5,086 bases of DNA from assembly GCA_026986885.1 (NCBI GenBank), contig JALSNT010000054.1:1-5086 (forward strand), given 5' to 3'. This document shows, piece after piece, positions 1 to 5,086 of this stretch. Position 1 is the first letter of the stretch, and each line of letters opens with the position of its first letter. Made by a program: the position numbers and the translations under genes. This DNA comes from Desulfobulbaceae bacterium. GTDB lineage: Bacteria > Desulfobacterota > Desulfobulbia > Desulfobulbales > Desulfobulbaceae. Below the pieces are notes generated by a model that worked only from the letters and a program-made list of their open reading frames with translations, had not been told where the DNA came from and searched no databases.

Positions 1-1772
1 TCGCCGATATTGCCGGAACGGTGTCCCGGCTGAAACCGGCGAAACTCACCATTGGTAACCAGATGGGCGGCAATAAGATATGATCTGGTCAGACGAACTG
101 AGCGTTCCTGCTCATTGGCCCTCCTGCCGGGTTCCCGGCGCGGTGCGCCCATGAGAACGACTGCGGGCCCCAGCCGGACCATGCCGTTATCCCCGACACC
201 AGGCGCTGCTCGGGACAGTGCCTTTTTTTCTTCCTGCCGACGCAGGCGGATAAAAAGACGTCTGCCGGTTTTTTCACCGGGGACAACTTGCCTGCTTTCA
301 CTGACAAAGCCGTCGGCCCGTACCGTCAACCGATGTTCCTTGACGATCAACCGAAGAGGTCCGGTCGCAGGACCATATTTTCTGCCGTCAATGAAGAGAA
401 CGGCATCAACCGGATCCGTGGTCAGAAAAACGGTGCCGTAGCGCGGCGTCAGCGTTGTCGAAATTTTATGTTCACCGGCAGGCCCAAAGCGTTTTTTAAT
501 AACAACGGGCCGGTACCCGGTAAGCTGAAGTCGGATTTCCTGCGTTGTGTTCGGGGCCGTCTTTATGGTTACCGGCGTTTTACCAAAAAATGTTCCCCCG
601 ATGACAACCGTGGCGCCCGGCGGTACCGAATCAACATGCACCACAGCCGGTGCGGGCGCCAGTCGTACGGGCTCCGGGGCAAGCACTGCCCCCGGAGTGA
701 TTTCAAGTTCCAGCTCCGTATCCAGATACTCTTTCCTGGAAAAGAGAAACTGCCGCTGCCCGGCCGGGACCTCCACCGTCAGCGGCGTCGTCCCCAGGCG
801 CTTTTCTTCCAGAATGACCATTGCCCCGGCAGGATCAGAGGTAAAAGACACCCTGGCCCACCCGGGTTTAAGACGCAGAGAAACCTCCTGTTTCCGTCCC
901 TCCCCTGTCACCAGCAATGTTTCCTCAAGAGACAGGTAGCGTTCCTTTTGCACACGCAGCAGATGTTTACCGGCGGCAAGTTCCACCGCCGCCAACGGCG
1001 TTTTGCCCACGGCCCTGTTGTCGACAAAGATCGTTGCCCCATCCACGGGCGTACTGATAAAGGTTACTCGGCCCGGTAATTTTTTCAGATTAAAGCTGAA
1101 ATGATTCTTCCCGGCCTGCACGGCAATCCTGGCGGCAAGAGGACGGTACCCGGCTTTTTCCGCCAAAACCCTGTAGCTGCCGTTTACACAGAGAAAGGTA
1201 TCACCGATCGGGATGGCCGGGGGGAAACCGGCAAGCCGCAGTTGGTCCGGATGGGGCTGGACGACAACCTGAACCCGGCTGGCCGTCAACAGAAAAAATA
1301 CCGCCATCACAAGAAGGACAAACAAACCCAGGACAGGGAAAAGCATTCTCCGCCCGATCCCGGCTTTTCGAGTCCTGTTTTCCACCCGCGGCAGGGGTTG
1401 GCTGCTGGATAAATCATGGAGCGGCGCAGGAGGCGGCCGGAGCAGTGCAGCGGTACCGGTCGCCTTTTCTACCCGGATCTCCACCCGATCTCCGACGATA
1501 TTCCAGTGAATAAGGGATGTGCCGATGCGGGTGGTATCCCCTGATTTTATCCAGACCGAGCCTTCAAGATGCTCATTGTTGTGGTAAACAGCGCTGCCGG
1601 TTTCCGCCTGCAGAAAGAGATAGCCGCGCGACTCTGCCAGCCAGGCCGCTGTTTCCGCACCTGCGGGCAGTGGTATCGCTGCCCGGGCGCCGGTACCGAC
1701 GGCAAGGGGAAGATCGGCCTCGGAAAAGGTCCGGCTTGCCGCCGGGGTGATAATTTCAAAAATCCTGCTCAA
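1..1772 (-). CDS. PEGA-repeat protein with FHA-like N-terminus and FGE-sulfatase (SUMF1/EgtB/PvdO-type) domain, 3' end outside window
   Basis: Translating from TTG at 1772 gives 590 uninterrupted residues to the left edge. The order is: degenerate FHA-like beta domain (about 18-101); a Pro-rich linker; a basic stretch (RTRKAGIGRR, 133-142); a transmembrane helix (about 144-163, LFPVLGLFVLLVMAVFFLLT); a degenerate PEGA-like module (166-231); four PEGA-type modules (235-302, 307-371, 377-441, 446-511); and the start of an FGE-sulfatase domain (from about 532). The FGE call rests on LGPAVVLMGAPRREPGRRAN, RSVRLTRSYLIA and LVTNGEFRRFQPGHRSG, the typical opening of this family. Basic residues before the helix predict that the FHA-like part is cytoplasmic and the rest periplasmic. 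FGE-fold proteins include formylglycine-generating enzyme, the ergothioneine enzyme EgtB, PvdO and non-catalytic ligand binders. The catalytic residues would lie beyond the window, so activity is undecided. TTG is chosen because a 9-base match to the anti-Shine-Dalgarno sequence directly precedes it, it overlaps the upstream stop as TTGA, and no in-frame ATG occurs until residue 143. Confidence 0.9.
   Translation of the reverse strand, partial: MSRIFEIITPAASRTFSEADLPLAVGTGARAAIPLPAGAETAAWLAESRGYLFLQAETGSAVYHNNEHLEGSVWIKSGDTTRIGTSLIHWNIVGDRVEIRVEKATGTAALLRPPPAPLHDLSSSQPLPRVENRTRKAGIGRRMLFPVLGLFVLLVMAVFFLLTASRVQVVVQPHPDQLRLAGFPPAIPIGDTFLCVNGSYRVLAEKAGYRPLAARIAVQAGKNHFSFNLKKLPGRVTFISTPVDGATIFVDNRAVGKTPLAAVELAAGKHLLRVQKERYLSLEETLLVTGEGRKQEVSLRLKPGWARVSFTSDPAGAMVILEEKRLGTTPLTVEVPAGQRQFLFSRKEYLDTELELEITPGAVLAPEPVRLAPAPAVVHVDSVPPGATVVIGGTFFGKTPVTIKTAPNTTQEIRLQLTGYRPVVIKKRFGPAGEHKISTTLTPRYGTVFLTTDPVDAVLFIDGRKYGPATGPLRLIVKEHRLTVRADGFVSESRQVVPGEKTGRRLFIRLRRQEEKKALSRAAPGVGDNGMVRLGPAVVLMGAPRREPGRRANEQERSVRLTRSYLIAAHLVTNGEFRRFQPGHRSGNIG
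3..179 (-). other. Start of FGE-sulfatase domain (region of the PEGA/FGE protein)
   Basis: Residues about 532-590 show the N-terminal signature of the formylglycine-generating-enzyme fold: VRLGPAVVLMGAP, then REPGRRANE, the strand SVRLTRSYLIA and the helix start LVTNGEFRRFQPGH. In this superfamily the V-T-N-x-E-F-x-x-F element is highly conserved. The domain is usually around 200-250 residues, so only the first quarter is present, and the active-site or ligand-binding half is off the left edge. Confidence 0.82.
240..1070 (-). repeat. Four tandem PEGA-type modules encoded in the PEGA/FGE gene
   Basis: Four modules of about 65-70 residues each begin with a beta strand and a Pro-x-x-A turn, then a short strand and the G-K/T-T-P signature. 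The starts are TPVDGATIFVD with VGKTPL, DPAGAMVILEE with LGTTPL, VPPGATVVIGG with FGKTPV, and DPVDAVLFIDG with a degenerate YGPAT. Each ends in a basic or aromatic strand pair followed by L-R/T-L-x-P or similar. Approximate positions are 1070-867, 854-660, 644-450 and 437-240. The copies are diverged at the protein level, and I see no near-identical DNA repeats, so the duplication is old. PEGA modules commonly act as extracytoplasmic spacers or stalks. A more degenerate related module precedes them (about 1277-1080). Confidence 0.8.
1470..1721 (-). other. Degenerate FHA-like domain (region of the PEGA/FGE protein)
   Basis: Residues about 18-101 read as alternating short beta strands, with LPLAVGTG, YLFLQAE, HNNEHLEGSVWIKSGD and TTRIGTSLIHW spaced as in forkhead-associated domains. 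The usual phosphothreonine-binding residues (Gly-Arg after strand 3, Ser-x-x-His, Asn-Gly) are not evident: the first is GTGARA, no Ser-Arg-x-His is seen, and the loop reads HNNEHL. It is therefore better seen as an FHA-like fold than as a proven phosphopeptide binder. It precedes the transmembrane helix, which places it in the cytoplasm. Confidence 0.5.
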
Positions 1773-3289
1773 ATCACCTCCGTGCAGCGAATGTGCAGTA
1801 ATGGCGGTTTGGAGTCCGCCCGGACCTCAACCTCTCTGCGCACGTCCCGGTAACCCTGCCTGGTTCCGACGATGGTGTACCGACCGGGCTTGAGCCGCAC
1901 TGTTTTTTGGCTGAACCGTCCCATCCGGCCAACCCGGTATATAATAATTTCCGTGGCATTGTCCGACTGCAGCACCACGGGCACCGGTCGGGAGGAGACG
2001 GCCAGCACGTCCGTCACCGAGGCTATCTGAGCGCTTAACTTTGCTCCGGGAGCGGCTATGCTGCGGGCAGCTGCCAGGGTCTGACGGGCCTGTTTTTCCA
2101 CCGCCTTTGCCTGCAGCCGCAACGGCTTATCAATAATAGCCTGCATGGCGCTGTCCAGGGCCAGACGTTTTCCGGCCTGCAGAAGACCTTCCTGGGCAAA
2201 GGCAGCCTGGGCATCAATTTTCAGGGCCTGCCGACAGATGTCACCTGCCCGGGCCCAATCTTCGGAAGCGACCGCCTGCCGGTATTTGTCGGCCAGCCGG
2301 GCAAGAGATTGCTCAATGACCAGCTGGTGCAACTGCTCTTTCCCCTCGGCCACAACAGATGACTGCGGCCGCAGTCTCTCGGCCTGGAGCAGCGAAGCAC
2401 GGGCGGCCGTTGTCCGCTTTGCCGCCAGATTCCTGAGAAAAGCGGCCATGGCCGCCTTGAACTCCTGCTCTGCCAGCCCGTTTCTTACCCGAAAAAGCGC
2501 CCGGGATACCGGCTGAAACAGGCTGTCGATTTTTTGGCAATGAACAAGAGCCTGTTCGGCGGCCTTGAGATCGCCCTGTTGTTCCATGGTCAGCGCTTTT
2601 TTGTACAGAGCCTGTACCTGATCCATATTTTTTGCCCGTTCAAGACCTCGGCGAGCCGCCTCATTATCCGGATCAAGAGCCAGGGCCCTGTTGAAGAATG
2701 CAGCCGCTGCCGGGCCATCGCCCTGATTAAGCGCCTGCCCGCCGGCGGCAAGGGCTTTTGCCCGCATCTTTGGCCGGGATTCCCGCAGGCTCTGCAAGCC
2801 GACAATTGCCTTGTGATATTTGCCGGCAGCCTCGTCATACTTCCGCGCCGCCATCGACCTTTCCGCGGCCGCCACCGTTTCGTTAACGTCGGCAAACGGC
2901 TTGCTGCCCCAGTTTTCGATCCCATCGGCTTCGGCCTCTGCCTGCAGCTGCAGCCACTGATCGCGCAAACCTTCGGCTGCCTGACGCGCCCGCAAATCAT
3001 CCCGCCCGGATTTTGTCACCGGTTGTCGTGACATTTCGGCAGTATCAACAGCATGCTGCGTTGCCTGCGAAGCCGGAGCCTGCTGTTTGTTATCCGTGTC
3101 ACCAGGGAAGAAAAAATAAGCCAGGATGGCCAGATCAAGAAGAATAAATATAAAAAAGGCCACCAGCAAAAGGAGCATAAGACTGCTCCGGCGCGGTGCA
3201 ACCAGTTCCGCATCCGGCGGAGTGAGTTCCGGCGGCTCCTCCACGTTTTCGCCAGGTACGTTTTTCTGTTGACTATCCATATCCATCAT
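1769..3289 (-). CDS. Inner-membrane protein with periplasmic TPR-like helices and C-terminal PEGA-like module
   Basis: 506 residues. Residues 1-34 form an acidic, Pro/Glu-rich cytoplasmic tail ending in PRRSS. Residues about 37-61 are one very hydrophobic helix (LMLLLLVAFFIFILLDLAIL) with Asp52 inside it; the preceding Arg pair predicts N-in, C-out topology. A Gln/Ala/Thr-rich spacer (64-95) leads to a long helical region with TPR-like units near 177-211 (AAAAFFNRALALDPDNEAA), 226-259, 276-310 and 331-365 (ADKYRQAVASEDWARAGDIC), then a helical bundle to about 430. The C-terminus (433-506) is a beta-rich PEGA-like module with VPVVLQSDNATEIIIYRVG and LKPGRYTIVGTRQGYRDVRR. TPR regions usually scaffold protein contacts; a periplasmic scaffold linking its operon neighbours is inference. 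The start overlaps the lipoprotein stop by 4 nt (ATGATGG). ATGs at 3286 and 3280 are alternative starts, and no strong ribosome binding site decides between them. The stop overlaps the next start (TTGA). Confidence 0.9.
   Translation of the reverse strand: MMDMDSQQKNVPGENVEEPPELTPPDAELVAPRRSSLMLLLLVAFFIFILLDLAILAYFFFPGDTDNKQQAPASQATQHAVDTAEMSRQPVTKSGRDDLRARQAAEGLRDQWLQLQAEAEADGIENWGSKPFADVNETVAAAERSMAARKYDEAAGKYHKAIVGLQSLRESRPKMRAKALAAGGQALNQGDGPAAAAFFNRALALDPDNEAARRGLERAKNMDQVQALYKKALTMEQQGDLKAAEQALVHCQKIDSLFQPVSRALFRVRNGLAEQEFKAAMAAFLRNLAAKRTTAARASLLQAERLRPQSSVVAEGKEQLHQLVIEQSLARLADKYRQAVASEDWARAGDICRQALKIDAQAAFAQEGLLQAGKRLALDSAMQAIIDKPLRLQAKAVEKQARQTLAAARSIAAPGAKLSAQIASVTDVLAVSSRPVPVVLQSDNATEIIIYRVGRMGRFSQKTVRLKPGRYTIVGTRQGYRDVRREVEVRADSKPPLLHIRCTEVI
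1773..1781 (-). promoter_or_regulatory. Strong ribosome binding site (GGAGGTGAT) deciding the TTG start
   Basis: GGAGGTGAT on the minus strand is a 9-base perfect complement to the 3' end of 16S rRNA. It abuts TTG at 1772-1770, leaving 4 bases between GGAGG and TTG, slightly shorter than usual. It lies inside the last codons of the upstream gene (Thr-Glu-Val-Ile), so that coding sequence doubles as the signal. It is much stronger than anything before the two upstream ATG starts, which may offset the weak TTG codon or raise expression of the last visible gene. Confidence 0.78.
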
Positions 3290-4587
3290 TTCATATTTAT
3301 TTTCTTTTCCACCTGGCCTACAGGTGAATGCACATCCGGCGCCATCTCCCCGGCGGCAGTTTTCTTATCCGGCTGCTCTTCATCAATCATACCGGTTTCC
3401 CGGGCATACATGGTTCGAAGCAGATGCCGCCAGCGGGTGTACTGCTGTTCGGCTGATCCGGTCAGGCGGATGGTTTCACCATTAACCTCAACGACAAGGG
3501 GCTGGGCCTCCGCCTTAAATGAGGTATCAAGTTCCTCAATGGCCTCCTTGTTTATTTCGCTCTCCTTGCCCTTTTGATACCCGGAATAAACCGAAGCCGC
3601 CCCGCCCATGATCATCACATCACGCAATGCCCCGGTCCGGTTGACGACATCCCTGTCCCCGGCGGCGCCGATGGCAATAGCGCCGACAATGGCGGCAACG
3701 CCTAATATCTGCCGGGTCAATGCCTGCCGTTCCAGCCTGCGCATGGTGGCGACCTCTTCTCCGCGAAATTTGCGCCAATCGGTGTAGGGCTCCCAGAGGT
3801 CCCGATAATAACCATTATAATAACCGTTAATGGCATCAACCAGCATATCATCGCGCACTTTGAGCTTGCGCACCCGCGCCATCATGGGATCATCATCAGC
3901 CGGAAGATGTAAAATATGATAGCGGCCGGCATCGTCTTTTTTCAAATAATCCTTAAAGGCATCCGGCACCATGGCTGCAGCATAGCGCAGTTCGGCCACC
4001 TGACGAATTTTTTTAATGTCCGCTGGTGAAAGTTTACTGCGGAATGCAGCAAGATCATTGGCAATGGTTGTAAAGAGATCCTGAAAAATATCTTTCTGCC
4101 CGGGTTGAATTCCCGTTAGCTCGACAGGTCCGGCCGTTTCCGCATAGGTCTTGTGCAGCCAGACCCTGCCGGTGGCATCAATTGCCTCAATGGAGACAGC
4201 GCAGCTCTCGCCGTCGGAATACTCTATTCGTCCGCGCACAAGAAGATCCGTGCCGATATCATCATCAGGGACAACCCGGACCGTTCCCCAGTAGCCGGTA
4301 TCCTGGAGGGTATATTTCAGATGCACGGGGAAAAAGCGGGACTCGGCATCCCGGATTTCGGGAGAAAGCCCCCGGCGCGCCTGCGGGTCTTCCGGCAGCT
4401 CACCGGGGTCCAGCACCTTGAGCGACACATCCAGAAGTTCCGAAGAATCCGGCTCATGATCCATGACCATCGGCCGGATACCGTGCCGTACCTGATCCCC
4501 GGGTATCCGGGCGCAGCCGGCGGCAGAAAGGAGGAAGAAAACACACAATAAAAGATACCTGCAAGGCACATCACCATATCTTTTCAT
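3286..4587 (-). CDS. Predicted outer-membrane lipoprotein of an uncharacterised envelope family
   Basis: 433 residues with a type II signal peptide: basic start (MKRYGDVPCR), hydrophobic core about residues 11-23 and a lipobox-like SAAGC with the acceptor Cys at 25. The residue after Cys is Ala, not Asp, which favours outer-membrane sorting. Residues about 48-183 form a mixed alpha/beta domain (DAESRFFPVHLKYTLQDTG, then WGTVRVVP, LLVRGRI and DATGRVWLHKTY). This is reminiscent of periplasmic modules such as the TolB N-terminal or CsgG-like fold; the comparison is inference. After it come a helical region, an aromatic segment (NGYYNGYYRDLWEPYTDW, 254-271) and two glycine-rich hydrophobic stretches (about 294-310 and 325-336) that resemble a glycine-zipper hairpin and could touch a membrane. 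Then follows a conserved-looking piece, PLVVEVNGETIRLTGSAEQQ (363-382). The ATG overlaps the preceding TAA by one base and has only a weak upstream AAGG, so translation is probably coupled. I recall similar uncharacterised proteins in proteobacteria but know of no assigned role. Confidence 0.9.
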   Translation of the reverse strand: MKRYGDVPCRYLLLCVFFLLSAAGCARIPGDQVRHGIRPMVMDHEPDSSELLDVSLKVLDPGELPEDPQARRGLSPEIRDAESRFFPVHLKYTLQDTGYWGTVRVVPDDDIGTDLLVRGRIEYSDGESCAVSIEAIDATGRVWLHKTYAETAGPVELTGIQPGQKDIFQDLFTTIANDLAAFRSKLSPADIKKIRQVAELRYAAAMVPDAFKDYLKKDDAGRYHILHLPADDDPMMARVRKLKVRDDMLVDAINGYYNGYYRDLWEPYTDWRKFRGEEVATMRRLERQALTRQILGVAAIVGAIAIGAAGDRDVVNRTGALRDVMIMGGAASVYSGYQKGKESEINKEAIEELDTSFKAEAQPLVVEVNGETIRLTGSAEQQYTRWRHLLRTMYARETGMIDEEQPDKKTAAGEMAPDVHSPVGQVEKKINMK

Positions 4588-5086
4588 TACCGGCCTGCCT
4601 TATATTTTTTATATTCCTGCCAGAGTTTTTTCCTTAATTCGGGATCGGTTTCCTTTTCCGCTGCCTCACGTAACTGCCTGGCAACAATATCATCATCGGT
4701 CTGCAGCCGGTCGCCGCCGGGACCGTGCACACCGGAAGATTGCTGCTGCGCCCGGGCGGCCGAAGTGGTGGCGCCTGTATTGGTGGACCGCCCTGGTTCC
4801 CCTGGCCCGGTTGTTGCCGATACCCGGCCTGATTGTCGATGCTCCCCGGTCCGTTCGCCGGAGGCGCCGGCTCCAGAAGTCCGGCCCTGCCCTTGCCGGT
4901 CGTTTCCATAACCACCCGTACCAGCAGCGGCCGCAGCCGCTCCCCCGGATTCCCGCTGCCGTGGCTGATGGGCCGCAATCTTCTCCTGCTCTTGCAACAG
5001 CATTTCATCAAACTTACCCAGGGATTCGTTGAGTTGTTTATCCAGGTCGGCAATCTCTTCATCCGCTGTCTCGGCGGTTGCTGCTG
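4587..5086 (-). CDS. Hypothetical protein with low-complexity linker and conserved charged C-terminal helix (5' end outside window)
   Basis: Function is unknown. The reading frame is open from the right window edge (first full codon at 5084) to a TAA stop at 4587-4589, giving 165 visible residues. An ATG at 5003 exists, but it lacks a convincing ribosome binding site, and the 27 codons before it encode an acidic amphipathic segment (DEEIADLDKQLNESLGKFDE) that continues naturally into the following residues. I therefore treat the gene as 5'-truncated by the window. Visible residues about 1-40 look helical. Residues about 48-128 are a Gly/Ser/Ala/Gln/Arg/Thr-rich low-complexity linker. Residues about 130-165 are a strongly charged helix beginning DDDIVARQLREAAEKETDPE and ending KKYKAGR, which looks like the conserved part of the family. 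The stop overlaps the start of the lipoprotein gene by one base, so this is the first visible member of the operon. Whether it carries a signal peptide or lipobox cannot be seen here. Confidence 0.82.
   Translation of the reverse strand, partial: AATAETADEEIADLDKQLNESLGKFDEMLLQEQEKIAAHQPRQRESGGAAAAAAGTGGYGNDRQGQGRTSGAGASGERTGEHRQSGRVSATTGPGEPGRSTNTGATTSAARAQQQSSGVHGPGGDRLQTDDDIVARQLREAAEKETDPELRKKLWQEYKKYKAGR

Noticed and set aside
89..307. Minus-strand ATG frame of 72 codons near the left edge
   Set aside because: It is a +1/+2 shadow inside the PEGA4-FGE region; the main frame there carries the FGE signature.
240..1070. Tandem DNA repeats
   Set aside because: The PEGA modules are repeated only at the protein-fold level. 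The nucleotide sequences are too diverged to call a DNA repeat or a recombination hotspot.
288..1079. Plus-strand open frame of 263 codons opposite the PEGA/FGE gene
   Set aside because: Its translation is Arg/Gly-rich without domain logic and lies antisense to a frame with clear PEGA motifs. It is a shadow of codon bias in a GC-rich gene.
2534..3031. Plus-strand open frame of 165 codons opposite the TPR gene
   Set aside because: It is antisense to the helical TPR-like region and has no coherent motif or convincing ribosome binding site.
3053..3577. Plus-strand open frame of 174 codons spanning the junction of the lipoprotein and TPR genes
   Set aside because: It lies antisense to two well-supported genes, shows no recognisable domain, and has a Ser-rich composition typical of reverse-strand reading.
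4634..5062. Alternative minus-strand frame of 142 codons overlapping the first visible gene
   Set aside because: It is Pro/Arg/Gly-rich and out of frame with the conserved C-terminal helix. The other frame ends exactly at the lipoprotein start and gives a more natural protein.

Overview
The window appears to come from a Gram-negative bacterium. It encodes a probable outer-membrane lipoprotein, two single-pass inner-membrane proteins with large periplasmic parts, and a PEGA/FGE-type envelope protein. By eye the base composition is moderately GC-rich. The protein families resemble uncharacterised proteobacterial ones, probably Desulfobacterota (Deltaproteobacteria) or Gammaproteobacteria. That placement rests on recall of family style, not on a search.

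All real coding content is on the minus strand, so genes read from right to left. It forms one compact operon with no intergenic space. In order of transcription it holds: (1) the 3' part of a gene for a low-complexity protein with a conserved charged helical C-terminus (5086-4587); (2) a complete 433-residue lipoprotein (4587-3286); (3) a complete 506-residue membrane-anchored protein with TPR-like helices and a C-terminal PEGA-like beta module (3289-1769); (4) the first 590 residues of a large protein that starts at TTG and leaves the left edge (1772-1). The junctions overlap by 1 nt (TAATG), 4 nt (ATGA) and 4 nt (TTGA), which points to translational coupling and a joint role.

The fourth gene is the most informative and the easiest to miss, because it has a non-ATG start and no stop in the window. 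It encodes a degenerate FHA-like domain on the predicted cytoplasmic side, one transmembrane helix, a degenerate PEGA-like module plus four PEGA-type repeats, and then the beginning of an FGE-sulfatase (SUMF1/EgtB/PvdO-type) domain.

My reading, which is inference, is that the four products form a trans-envelope assembly. Proteins 3 and 4 would sit in the inner membrane and reach into the periplasm through TPR and PEGA stalks. The lipoprotein would sit in the outer membrane, and the FGE-type domain would be the enzymatic or ligand-binding head. I know of no experimentally assigned function for this gene set. No RNA genes, CRISPR arrays, insertion sequences, promoters or terminators could be supported, and no stretch over 300 bases lacks a gene.
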